Origin: Frigidibacter sp.
Lineage (GTDB): Bacteria; Pseudomonadota; Alphaproteobacteria; Rhodobacterales; Rhodobacteraceae
Assembly: GCF_030695035.1 (NCBI RefSeq)
Contig: NZ_JAUYTT010000022.1
Span: 1 to 64,000, forward strand
Length of the DNA stretch: 64,000 nt
Direction: 5' to 3'
A program made the translations under genes and the position numbers. Below are positions 36,362 through 45,015 of the stretch, in pieces. The stretch's first letter is position 1; each line of letters opens with the position of its first letter. Under the pieces are notes generated by a model. It worked only from the letters and a program-made list of their open reading frames with translations. It made no database searches and was not told the DNA's origin.

Positions 36362-36712
36362 ATGGCCGATATCACCCGCCACCAGTCGAACCAGAAACTC
36401 AGCCGCGTCGTCGTGCATGGCGCGACTGCCTATCTTTCCGGCATCACCGCAGATGACAAAAGCCAGGGCACCCATGGGCAGACCCTGCAGATCCTTAACA
36501 AGGCGGATGCTCTGCTGGAAACTGTGGGGACGAACCGGGGCAATCTGCTGCTGACGCAGATATTCCTGCGCGACACCGGGGATTTCGATGAGATGAACCT
36601 GGCCTGGATCGAGTGGATGGACGGTGCCGCGCCACCCGCCAGGGTGACGGTCGGGGCAGATTTCGCGCTGCCCGAAATCCTGGTCGAAATGCAGTTCACC
36701 GCGGCGGTCTGA
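36362..36712 (+). CDS. RidA-family imine/enamine deaminase
   Basis: A 116-aa YjgF/UK114 protein. Motifs are RVVVHGATAYLSGITAD, TLQILNKADALLETVGTNRG, and PPARVTVGADFALPEILVEM with the conserved Arg that binds carboxylates. RidA proteins hydrolyse reactive imines to keto acids and ammonia. Placement between two amine dehydrogenase systems fits a role in the same pathway. Confidence 0.92.
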   Translation: MADITRHQSNQKLSRVVVHGATAYLSGITADDKSQGTHGQTLQILNKADALLETVGTNRGNLLLTQIFLRDTGDFDEMNLAWIEWMDGAAPPARVTVGADFALPEILVEMQFTAAV

Positions 36713-36753
36713 TACGCCTTTCGCACCAGACCCTGTATCAACGGACCCGTACC

Positions 36754-37086
36754 ATGCTTGTCCCGCCTCCTCTCTTGCGCCGCGCTGCCAAAGACATGCC
36801 CGCCCTTACGGTGACCGTCGATGGCATCCCGGTAGAACTGCGCCAAGGCGACACTGTCGCCACGGCCGTCCTCATGGCTGGTCATGCAGTTTATCGGCGT
36901 ACTCTGCTGGACGACGCGCCGCGGGCGCCTTTTTGCATGATGGGCGTTTGTTTTGACTGCCTGGTCGAGGTCGACGGGGTTGCAAACTGCCAAGGTTGCC
37001 TGATGCCGGCGCGAGAGGGAATGCGGATCTGTCGCCAGATCGGCCTTGCAACGGGGCAGCCCGGCGGGGAGGGGCCCCAGCGATGA
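36754..37086 (+). CDS. [2Fe-2S]-binding subunit (HcnA/sarcosine-oxidase-alpha-like)
   Basis: A 110-aa ferredoxin-like protein. It has LTVTVDGIPVELRQGDTVAT and the Cys motif FCMMGVCFDCLVEVDG with a further Cys pair (CQGC). This matches small [2Fe-2S] subunits of hydrogen cyanide synthase, opine oxidase and D-hydroxyproline dehydrogenase. Its stop overlaps the start of the FAD subunit (ATGA). Confidence 0.88.
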   Translation: MLVPPPLLRRAAKDMPALTVTVDGIPVELRQGDTVATAVLMAGHAVYRRTLLDDAPRAPFCMMGVCFDCLVEVDGVANCQGCLMPAREGMRICRQIGLATGQPGGEGPQR

Positions 37087-38498
37087 CCGAAACGGTGGAC
37101 GTGGCGATCATCGGGGCCGGCCCGGCCGGCATGGCGGCCGCCAGGGATCTGAAGGCGTTGGGCCTGCGTGTCCTTGTGCTGGATGAGCGCGCGGGTCCGG
37201 GAGGCAATGTCCATGCGTCGGCGCTGGACCGACCGCAGGAGGCCGCGTCCGTTCTGGGAGGCGATTACGCCCGCGGCGTGGCAGAGGCACGGGGTTTCGC
37301 CGCAAGCGGTGTGCCCGCCCGTTATGGCTGCAGCGTCTCGCGCGTTGCGGGCGAGACGATCCATTACCTGCAGCACGGCAGGTTGCACCGGATAACGGCC
37401 GCGCGGCTGGTTTTGGCCACAGGGGCCATCGAGCGTCCGGTGCCCTTCCCGGGCTGGGAGCTTCCGGGCATCATGGGCGCGGGGGCTTTCCAGCTGATGC
37501 TGAAGCAGTCTCGTGTCGTTCCGGCTGGCGACTATGTGCTCTGTGGGACCGGACCGCTTGTCCTGCTGATGGCCTGTCAGCTTCTTGCCCTTGGCTCGCG
37601 GCCGCTGGCCGTGCTGGATACCAATTCAGAGGCAGCGCCCCTCGGCATCGGGCTGTCACATCTTCCTACCTTGGCCCGCAATGCCGGGGCGGTGGCGAAG
37701 GGGCTCTCTTACATGGCACGGCTGAGGCTGGCGGGTATCCCCGTCATCTCCGGCGTCACGCGGCTGGAGGCGCGCGGCAGCGACGCTGTTCAGGCGATCC
37801 GCTACACGCGGCGGAACGGCAGCTCGGCCAGCCTCGACGTCCGCATGGTGCTTTTCCATGAGGGTGTCATCCCGAACACACAGCTGGGCCTTGCGCTAGA
37901 CTGCAAGCATCGCTGGGACGAGCACGAACGGTGTCTGATACCGGAAACCGATGCCTATGGTGAAAGCTCGCGCCAAGGGACGTTCATCATCGGCGATGCG
38001 GCAGGTATTCTGGGGGCCAGCGCTGCGCCGCATTCGGCAAGGCTGGCGGCGATGAAGATTGCTCAGGATCTTGGCTGCAGGCTCGACGACGAGGCGGGGG
38101 GTGCGGTCGAGGCCGCTCGGAGGGCCCTGAACCGCGAGCGTAGGTTCCGTGCCTTTCTGGACCGGGCCTATCGCCCGGGTCTGGCCTTTGCCGCGCCGAT
38201 CACGGATGAGACGATGATCTGCCGCTGCGAGCAGGTGACAGCCGGCGCCCTGCGCCAGGCGGTGCGCGACGGCGCGCGCGGGCCAGCGCAGGCCAAGGTT
38301 TTTACCCGCTGTGGCATGGGTCTTTGCCAGGGCCGGATCTGCGGCAACGTGGTCACGAGGCTGATTGCCGAGGAAACCGGGCTGAGACCGAGGGCGGTCG
38401 GCGGCTATCACATCCGCTTCCCGCTCAAGCCGATGTCGCTGATCGAGCTGGCGGACGAGCTGCCGATGGAGGAGCCGGTCGATGAACACATCGCATAA
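37083..38498 (+). CDS. FAD/NAD(P)-type dehydrogenase subunit (HcnB / OoxA-like)
   Basis: A 471-aa flavoprotein. The FAD site is VAIIGAGPAGMAAARDLKAL. A second domain includes LVLATGAIERPVPFPGWELP and IMGAGAFQLMLKQ. The C-terminus carries a BFD-like [2Fe-2S] region, CRCEQVTAGALRQAV and RCGMGLCQGRICG. This is the alpha subunit pattern of HcnABC and opine-oxidase-like dehydrogenases. It overlaps both neighbours, so a three-subunit complex is likely. Confidence 0.9.
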   Translation: MTETVDVAIIGAGPAGMAAARDLKALGLRVLVLDERAGPGGNVHASALDRPQEAASVLGGDYARGVAEARGFAASGVPARYGCSVSRVAGETIHYLQHGRLHRITAARLVLATGAIERPVPFPGWELPGIMGAGAFQLMLKQSRVVPAGDYVLCGTGPLVLLMACQLLALGSRPLAVLDTNSEAAPLGIGLSHLPTLARNAGAVAKGLSYMARLRLAGIPVISGVTRLEARGSDAVQAIRYTRRNGSSASLDVRMVLFHEGVIPNTQLGLALDCKHRWDEHERCLIPETDAYGESSRQGTFIIGDAAGILGASAAPHSARLAAMKIAQDLGCRLDDEAGGAVEAARRALNRERRFRAFLDRAYRPGLAFAAPITDETMICRCEQVTAGALRQAVRDGARGPAQAKVFTRCGMGLCQGRICGNVVTRLIAEETGLRPRAVGGYHIRFPLKPMSLIELADELPMEEPVDEHIA

Positions 38499-39606
38499 GG
38501 CGGAAATCGCGGTCATCGGTGGTGGAACTGTCGCGCTGTCCGTGGCGACCGGATTGATGCGCCTTGGCCGCCAGGTCGTTGTCATCGACGAAGGCGATGG
38601 CGCCAGCCGCGCCAGCCGGGGCAACTTCGGGCTTGTCTGGGTGCAGGGCAAGGGCGACATGCTGCCGCTGTATACGCCTTGGGCGATGGGTGCGGTCGAG
38701 ATCTGGCCCGATCTGGCAGAATGGCTGCAGGACTTTACCGGGATCGACGTGGCGCTTGAGCAGCCAGGTGGGCTGTTTCTCTGCCGCAGCGAGGAAGATC
38801 TTGCCTTGCGGGCCAAGAAAATGGCGACGGTGGCGCAGAATGTCCGAGGTGCCTACAGCTATTCCATGCTGGACAACAAGGCGCTGCGTGAACTGGTGCC
38901 GCAAATCGGGCCCGACGTCGCGGGGGGCAGCTATTCGCCCTATGACGGGCAAGCCGATCCTCTGCGACTCTTTCATGCCCTGCACCGGGCCTTTGGCAAG
39001 CTGGGCGGCAGCTATCTTCCGGGGGCGGGGGTCAAGGCGATCACCGCGACCGCCCGGGGCTATCGGCTGGAGACGGGATGTGACAGCATCGAAGCCGAAC
39101 GAATTGTTCTGGCCGCAGGTCTTGGGAATGCTGATCTGGGCCGGATGCTGGGCGTGGACATTCCCGTCAAGCCGGTCAGGGGCCAGATCCTTGTTACCGA
39201 GCGGGTGCCGAAGGTCTTCGACCTCGTCATGGAACAGGCCCGCCACACGCCTGACGGCACGATGCTGATCGGCGGCAGCTGGGAAGAGGATTCCGGTCAT
39301 GACACAGCGACGAGTCAAGAGGTGACCCGCCGCATCGCCAGCGACGCATTGGCCTTCTTTCCCTTCCTGAAACGGGTCAACGTGCTGCGAAGCTGGGGCG
39401 CCTTGCGCATCATCTCGCCCGATGCCAGCCCGATCTATGACGAAGTCGCCCCCGATGCCTTTCTGGTGACCTGCCACAGCGGCGTCTCCTTGGCCGCAGT
39501 GCATCTGGAGACCGTGGCGGATTGGGTAGACAAGGGCGAAATTCCCGCACAGATGGCCGATTTCGGCTTGCGACGGTTCCATAGGGCAAAGGCCGCGGCA
39601 TCATGA
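38482..39606 (+). CDS. DAO-type FAD subunit (HcnC / OoxB-like)
   Basis: A 374-aa flavoprotein. It begins AEIAVIGGGTVALSVATGLM and has SRASRGNFGLVWVQGKGDML, RLFHALHRAFGKLGGSYLPG and a C-terminal SPIYDEVAPDAFLVTCHSGV motif. It is the beta subunit likely to carry the substrate site of the dehydrogenase. It overlaps the previous gene by 17 bases. The substrate could be an opine, a D-amino acid, D-hydroxyproline or another secondary amine. Confidence 0.9.
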   Translation: MNTSHKAEIAVIGGGTVALSVATGLMRLGRQVVVIDEGDGASRASRGNFGLVWVQGKGDMLPLYTPWAMGAVEIWPDLAEWLQDFTGIDVALEQPGGLFLCRSEEDLALRAKKMATVAQNVRGAYSYSMLDNKALRELVPQIGPDVAGGSYSPYDGQADPLRLFHALHRAFGKLGGSYLPGAGVKAITATARGYRLETGCDSIEAERIVLAAGLGNADLGRMLGVDIPVKPVRGQILVTERVPKVFDLVMEQARHTPDGTMLIGGSWEEDSGHDTATSQEVTRRIASDALAFFPFLKRVNVLRSWGALRIISPDASPIYDEVAPDAFLVTCHSGVSLAAVHLETVADWVDKGEIPAQMADFGLRRFHRAKAAAS

Positions 39607-39686
39607 GCGCGAACCGGCGAAACTTGATGTTCGGGGAAGGCGTCCCGCTGGTGCGGTTGCAACGGAAGGCGGGTTCGCCATGTTGA
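39603..39686 (+). CDS. Possible 27-codon coupling ORF
   Basis: An ORF starting at ATG 39603 overlaps the stop of the FAD subunit (ATGA) and ends inside the first codons of the permease gene. It encodes MSANRRNLMFGEGVPLVRLQ and a few more residues. It may simply keep ribosomes moving between the genes. There is no evidence that the peptide matters. Confidence 0.2.
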   Translation: MSANRRNLMFGEGVPLVRLQRKAGSPC

Positions 39687-40663
39687 TGATGTCGATCGCC
39701 CGTTTCGCGCTGCGCCGGCTGATTCAGGCGATCCCGATCCTGATCGGTGTGGTGGCGATGAATTTCGTCGTGGCGAACCTTGCGCCCGGCGACATGGCCG
39801 ATGTGCTGGCCGGAGAGGCCGGCGGCGCCTCGCCGGAATTCCTGGCAGAGGTGCGGGCGAAATATGGGCTGGACCAGCCCCTGATTCTGCGCTTCGGCCT
39901 GTACATGTGGAACATGTTCCAGCTCGATCTCGGCTATTCGTTCCGTTACGGCGTGCCGGTGACCGAGCTTCTTCTGACGCATCTGTGGCCCACGCTGCTT
40001 CTGATGCTCACCTCGATCCTGATGGCCTTCGGCTCGGGTGTGGTGCTTGGTGTATTGGCGTCGCGGATGGTAAACCGCTGGCCCGATTATCTCATCTCGA
40101 TCACCTCGCTGATTGCCTACGCCACGCCGGTGTTCTGGCTGGGTCTGATGATGGTGGTTCTGTTCTCGGTAAAGCTGGGCTGGCTGCCCTCCAGCGGGAT
40201 GGAGACGATTTCAGCTGGCTATACCGGGCTCAGACGCGCGGTCGATATCCTTTTGCACATGATCATGCCGGCGACGATCCTTGGCCTTTACCTGACGGCC
40301 TTCTACGTCCGCTTGATGCGTGCCTCGATGCTTGAGGTCTCTGGGCAGGATTTCGTCACCACTGCCCGGTCCAAGGGCCTGAGCGAAAGCGCCATCGCCT
40401 ATCGCCATGTGCTTCGCAACGCCATCTTGCCGATGGTCACCATGCTGGGGTTGCAGATCGGCGCGATGCTCGGCGGCGCAGTGCTGGTCGAGACGGTTTT
40501 TGCCTGGCCCGGGCTGGGGCGGCTTGCTTACACAGCGGTCTTCCAGCGCGACCTGAACCTGCTTCTGGGCCTGCTGTTCATCTGTGCGATCATGGTGATC
40601 GTCATCAACATCATGACCGAGATTGCCTATCGGCTGATCGACCCCAGGATCCCCATGAAATGA
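39680..40663 (+). CDS. Dipeptide/oligopeptide ABC permease, DppB type
   Basis: A 327-aa permease. MLMMSIARFALRRLIQAIPI starts the first helix. The coupling loop is YVRLMRASMLEVSGQDFVTT ARSKGLSE and the end is VIVINIMTEIAYRLIDPRIP. It is followed by its partner with a four-base overlap. GGAAGG lies upstream of the ATG. It belongs to importer 1 of this island, physically linked to the three-subunit dehydrogenase. Confidence 0.93.
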   Translation: MLMMSIARFALRRLIQAIPILIGVVAMNFVVANLAPGDMADVLAGEAGGASPEFLAEVRAKYGLDQPLILRFGLYMWNMFQLDLGYSFRYGVPVTELLLTHLWPTLLLMLTSILMAFGSGVVLGVLASRMVNRWPDYLISITSLIAYATPVFWLGLMMVVLFSVKLGWLPSSGMETISAGYTGLRRAVDILLHMIMPATILGLYLTAFYVRLMRASMLEVSGQDFVTTARSKGLSESAIAYRHVLRNAILPMVTMLGLQIGAMLGGAVLVETVFAWPGLGRLAYTAVFQRDLNLLLGLLFICAIMVIVINIMTEIAYRLIDPRIPMK

Positions 40664-41505
40664 CCGACAGACGAAACAGCTTTCTGCGCAGGTTCCTGCG
40701 CCACAAGGCGGCGGTCGCCGGGGTGCTGCTGCTGCTTGTCATCGTGACCATGGCGGCGTCGGCTTCTATTTTCTATCCGCAGGGGCCATGGAAACTGGCA
40801 GGCAGGCCGCTGCTTTGGCCGGTCGAAAATCCGAAATTTCCACTGGGCACAGATGTGCTGGGGCGTGACCTGCTGGCTGCGCTGCTTTACGGCGCACAAG
40901 TTTCGCTGTTCATCGGTCTGGCCGCGACGCTGGTGGCGACGGTCCTTGGCACGTTTGTCGGCGCGACCGCCGGCTATTTCGGCGGCGCCGTGGACCGGAT
41001 CATGATGGGCTTCACCGAAGTGTTTCAGACCGTCCCGCCCTTTGTCCTGGCGGTTGTGGTGGTCGCGGCCTTCGGGCCGACGCTCGGGACCATCGTCATC
41101 GCGATCAGCCTCGTGTCATGGCCGCCGCTGGCGCGTCTGGTACGGGCTCAGTTCTTGCAACTGATGCCACGCGAGTTCGTCCAGGCTGCAACCCTGATGG
41201 GCATGTCCGATCTGCGCATTATCCTGACCCAACTTCTGCCCAACGCAATGACGCCCATCGTGGTTTCGGGATCGCTGATGATCGCTTCGGCCATCCTGCT
41301 TGAGGCGGGGCTGTCGTTTCTGGGTCTGGGCGACCCGAATGCCATGAGCTGGGGCTATGTCATTGCCAGCGGACGAGAGGTGCTGCGCACGGACTGGTAC
41401 ATCACTGCCCTGCCGGGTTTTGCGGTTCTGGCAGCGGTGCTGGCGATCAATCTGGTTGGCGAAGGCCTGAACGACGCCCTGAACCCGAGGTCGCGCAACA
41501 GATGA
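40660..41505 (+). CDS. Dipeptide/oligopeptide ABC permease, DppC type
   Basis: A 281-aa permease with LGTDVLGRDLLAALLYGAQV, IGLAATLVATVLGTFVGATA and the EAA loop QLMPREFVQAATLMGMSDLR. It pairs with DppB of importer 1 and overlaps its neighbours by four bases on each side. Confidence 0.93.
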   Translation: MTDRRNSFLRRFLRHKAAVAGVLLLLVIVTMAASASIFYPQGPWKLAGRPLLWPVENPKFPLGTDVLGRDLLAALLYGAQVSLFIGLAATLVATVLGTFVGATAGYFGGAVDRIMMGFTEVFQTVPPFVLAVVVVAAFGPTLGTIVIAISLVSWPPLARLVRAQFLQLMPREFVQAATLMGMSDLRIILTQLLPNAMTPIVVSGSLMIASAILLEAGLSFLGLGDPNAMSWGYVIASGREVLRTDWYITALPGFAVLAAVLAINLVGEGLNDALNPRSRNR

Positions 41506-42473
41506 CTCCCATTCTTGAAATTCGCGGGCTGAAGATCGGGCTGCGTGGCCAAGACCCTTCGGCGCTGATCGTCAACGGGCTGGACCTGTCGATTTCCCGG
41601 GGCGAGATTGTTGCGCTGGTCGGTGAATCGGGGTCCGGCAAGACGATGACCGCCTTTTCGATCCTGAACCTTCTGCCGCAGGCCGTAGAGATCACCGGCG
41701 GGTCAATCCGGCTGGGCGATACTGATGTGCTGTCGCTGCGGCAGCGCGGGCTGCGGGCCCTTCGCGGGCGCAAGGCCGCTCTGGTCTTTCAGGAGCCCAT
41801 GACCTCGCTCAACCCGCTGATGACTGTCGAGCGGCAGATTGGAGAAATGATACGGACCCATGGCAGCGCCACCGGACCCGAGGTGCGGGACCGTGTGTTT
41901 CAGCTTCTCGAACTGGTGCGGATGCCCGACGCGCGGCGCCGGGCCGCAGAATATCCCCACAACCTGTCGGGCGGGCTGCGCCAGCGGGTGATGATTGCCA
42001 TGGCGCTGGCTTGCGAGCCGGACCTGCTGATCGCCGACGAACCCACGACAGCGCTGGACGTGACGATCCAGGCACAGATCCTGAAGCTGCTTCTTGAACT
42101 GCGTGACCGCAACGGCATGGCGGTCCTTCTGATCACCCATGATCTGGGCGTGGTTTCGGAAGTGGCCGACCGGGTGGCAGTGATGTATGGCGGCCAGATC
42201 ATCGAGCAAGCCGATGTCGCGCCGCTGTTCCGCGCCCCGCGCCATCCTTATACGCGGGGGCTTCTGGCCTGTCTGCCAGAGGCAGGCGCAGATCAAGCCG
42301 GGAGGCTGCAGGAGATCCCCGGCCTGCCGCCCCGCCCGGGCGAGATCCTCGCCGGCTGCGCCTTCGCACCGCGCTGCCCGCAGGCGCGTGAGATATGTCG
42401 GAGCGTGGCCCCCGAAGTCCGACTGGTGTCGGACACGCTGGTCAGCTGCCATTTTCCCGAAGGTGCACCATGA
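41502..42473 (+). CDS. Peptide ABC ATPase, DppD type
   Basis: A 323-aa ATPase. Walker A is GESGSGKTM, the signature is [16 protein letters not shown], and Walker B is [13 protein letters not shown]. The C-terminal peptide-importer extension with Cys residues ([16 protein letters not shown]) is present and may bind an iron-sulfur cluster as in DppD/F. It overlaps the permease and the next ATPase. Confidence 0.94.
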   Translation: MTPILEIRGLKIGLRGQDPSALIVNGLDLSISRGEIVALVGESGSGKTMTAFSILNLLPQAVEITGGSIRLGDTDVLSLRQRGLRALRGRKAALVFQEPMTSLNPLMTVERQIGEMIRTHGSATGPEVRDRVFQLLELVRMPDARRRAAEYPHNLSGGLRQRVMIAMALACEPDLLIADEPTTALDVTIQAQILKLLLELRDRNGMAVLLITHDLGVVSEVADRVAVMYGGQIIEQADVAPLFRAPRHPYTRGLLACLPEAGADQAGRLQEIPGLPPRPGEILAGCAFAPRCPQAREICRSVAPEVRLVSDTLVSCHFPEGAP

Positions 42474-43423
42474 ACGAGGTCCTTCTGAACGTCACCGGGC
42501 TGAGGAAAAGCTTCCGTATCAACTCCGGGGTGTTGACGGCGGTTGCCGGTGCCGACCTGATCATCCGGCGCGGTGAGACCGTCGCCTTGGCCGGGGAATC
42601 CGGTTGTGGGAAATCAACGCTGGGTCGGATGATCGCCGGATTGACGCCGCCGGACGCGGGGAGCGTGAAGCTGTTGGGCACTGAACTCATCGGCCTGTCG
42701 CATCGCGCCCTGAGGCCTTGGCGACCGAAGGTTCAGATGATCTTTCAGGACCCGTTTTCCTCGTTGAACCCGCGCTCCACCGTGGCGCGCATCTTGGAGG
42801 AACCGTTGATCGTCCACCGTCGCGGCGATGCGAGGGAGCGCCGCGCCGAGGTTGCCCGTATGATGGAAAGGGTCGGCCTGCGTCCCGAGGCCGCCAGCCG
42901 CTATCCGCATGAATTTTCGGGCGGCCAGCGACAGCGGATCGGCATCGCCCGTGCCCTGATGCTGCGACCCGAGTTGATCATCTGCGACGAGCCGGTCTCG
43001 GCGCTGGATGTCTCGGTTCGCGCGCAGATCCTGAACCTTCTGGCTGATCTTCAGCAAGAGATGGGGCTGTCCTACCTGTTCATCTCGCATGATCTTTCGG
43101 TGGTGCAGCATCTCGCCGACCGCGTGGCAGTGATGTATCTGGGCAAGATTGTCGAGCTGGGCGGGAAAGACTCGTTTTGGGCGACACCGGGCCACCCCTA
43201 TACCCAGGCGCTGATGGCGGCACGACCCTTGCCCGGCACCGGGCAACGTCTTCGTGACAAGGAGATTTTGGAGGGCGAGATGCCCAGCCCGATCGGCAAG
43301 CGTGAAGGGTGCGATTTCCGCGCGCGCTGCCGCTGCGCCTTTGCCCCCTGCGCGAGCACGGGGCCCGAACTGCGCTCCAGGGCACCCGGGCATGTCGTTG
43401 CCTGCCATCTGACGCAGGGCTGA
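42470..43423 (+). CDS. Peptide ABC ATPase, DppF type
   Basis: A 317-aa ATPase. Walker A is [11 protein letters not shown], the signature [16 protein letters not shown], and Walker [15 protein letters not shown] chose the ATG at 42470, which overlaps the dppD stop. It ends the operon that begins with the FAD oxidase at 35153, just before the convergent amidase. Confidence 0.94.
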   Translation: MNEVLLNVTGLRKSFRINSGVLTAVAGADLIIRRGETVALAGESGCGKSTLGRMIAGLTPPDAGSVKLLGTELIGLSHRALRPWRPKVQMIFQDPFSSLNPRSTVARILEEPLIVHRRGDARERRAEVARMMERVGLRPEAASRYPHEFSGGQRQRIGIARALMLRPELIICDEPVSALDVSVRAQILNLLADLQQEMGLSYLFISHDLSVVQHLADRVAVMYLGKIVELGGKDSFWATPGHPYTQALMAARPLPGTGQRLRDKEILEGEMPSPIGKREGCDFRARCRCAFAPCASTGPELRSRAPGHVVACHLTQG

Positions 43424-43431
43424 TCCGCCGG

Positions 43432-44724
43432 TCAGTGCTGCGTCAGGGCCTCGGCCAGGTCGAACAGGCGCGCATCCTGCCCTGGCAGGACACCCAACTG
43501 AACCGAGGCGGGCAGCGTGCCGGGCAAAGGCAGCGGAATGGCCAGCGCCGGCATGTCGAGCATGTTTGCCCAACGTCGGAAATGGCCACCCGCGAGCCCC
43601 CAAGGCAGCCATTCCCCGTTCACGCATGTCATCTCATCCTCCAGCCGCGGAGCGAGCCCAGGGCAGGTGGGTATGGCGAGCGCATCAATCCCCGCCATCA
43701 GCAAGGGCATCTGCCGCAAGAACCGTTGCCGCGTCGCGAGGGCCTTGCAGTAGCTTTCGGGGCTAATGGCAAGTCCCAAATCTAAAAAGCTGCGCACTGC
43801 CGCGCCGACGAGGTCGGGGCTGGCCAGGATCGGGTCCGTATAGCCGGTGGCGAATTCATATAGCAGGATTGTCAGCCCCGCCTCGCGCAGCGCTGCGGCT
43901 TCGGGAAAACGGATCTCGACAAGGTCGACGTCCGGCCGGTCGAGCCAGCGCCCCATCGCATCTGACACTGCTGCATCGACTGCAGCACCGGCAAGTTCTG
44001 GGCATAGGGCAATGCGCAACCGTCCGACCGGGGCGACGGTCGAAAGGGTGCGGCCGGACAGTGCCTCGGCAATCAGCCGCGTATCCGCGACCGAGCGCGC
44101 GAGAACCCCCACGGAGTCCAGAGTTGGTGCCATGCTGCACACGCCTTCGGTCGAGATCAGCCCCTGACCGGGCTTATATCCGTAAAGTCCGGTCGCTGCC
44201 GCCGGGGAGCGGTTGGATCCGCCGGTGTCGGTGCCGATGGCGGCAACACAAAATCCGGCCGCCACCGCCGCCGCCGCGCCGCTGCTGGTGCCGCCGGTGC
44301 CCCGGCCGGGATCGAGAGGATTGACCACTTTGCCGAACCAGGGGTTCGCATGGCCGCCTGCGCAGAGCTCGTGCATGTTTGTCTTGCCAATCAGCACCGC
44401 CCCCCGCTCCTGTAGGCGGACCAGACAGTCCGCCGTCCGGCTGGCGGGACTTTGCCCGAACAGGCGGGAGCCCAACCTCGTTGGCCAGCCCGCCACGTCC
44501 AGGTTGTCCTTCACCGCCACGGGAACACCATGCAGCGGGCCGCGCCAGAGCCCGTTGCGCATCTCACGCTCGGCCCTTCGCGCCGACTCCAGCACCGCCG
44601 GTGCATCGACATGGATCATGGCGCGAATCTGCCCGTTGCGTGCTTCGATCCGTGCAAGACAGGCTTCAGCCAGCGTCACCGGTGAAACACCTGCCGCGAT
44701 CCCGCCCGCGATGCTGGCGATCAT
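43432..44724 (-). CDS. Amidase signature family hydrolase
   Basis: A 430-aa amidase. The Ser-Ser-Lys machinery is visible: Lys in GVPVAVKDNLDVAGWPTRLG, and GRGTGGTSSGAAAAVAAGFC, AIGTDTGGSNRSPAA with the nucleophilic Ser. It hydrolyses an amide C-N bond. I chose ATG 44724 with GAAGG upstream; 44751 is also possible. It lies between the two importers and is transcribed against importer 1. It could cleave the imported compound and thus supply the amine for the oxidases. Confidence 0.88.
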   Translation of the reverse strand: MIASIAGGIAAGVSPVTLAEACLARIEARNGQIRAMIHVDAPAVLESARRAEREMRNGLWRGPLHGVPVAVKDNLDVAGWPTRLGSRLFGQSPASRTADCLVRLQERGAVLIGKTNMHELCAGGHANPWFGKVVNPLDPGRGTGGTSSGAAAAVAAGFCVAAIGTDTGGSNRSPAAATGLYGYKPGQGLISTEGVCSMAPTLDSVGVLARSVADTRLIAEALSGRTLSTVAPVGRLRIALCPELAGAAVDAAVSDAMGRWLDRPDVDLVEIRFPEAAALREAGLTILLYEFATGYTDPILASPDLVGAAVRSFLDLGLAISPESYCKALATRQRFLRQMPLLMAGIDALAIPTCPGLAPRLEDEMTCVNGEWLPWGLAGGHFRRWANMLDMPALAIPLPLPGTLPASVQLGVLPGQDARLFDLAEALTQH

Positions 44725-45015
44725 GTTTTCGCCTTCTTCCCCGAAACTCATGTCGCAACCCCGAGTTCTGCCAGTTGTAAGCGCAAGCCTAGCATCTGGC
44801 CTTCGCCCGGGGCAGGCGCCATCCCATCATCAGGCGCGGCAAGCAGCCTTGCCAGACTTATAGCCCCGGCCGTGACCTGCGGGGGCTGGGCTCCGCGCGA
44901 CAGGTGTGCAGCCATTCATAACCTTCGGCAATGTGCTGCCCGCCCCAGGTGTTTGGACAGGTTTCAGTGTCGGCCATAGCATTGCCAAAATATAAATCCT
45001 GCAGGGAGCCTGAAA

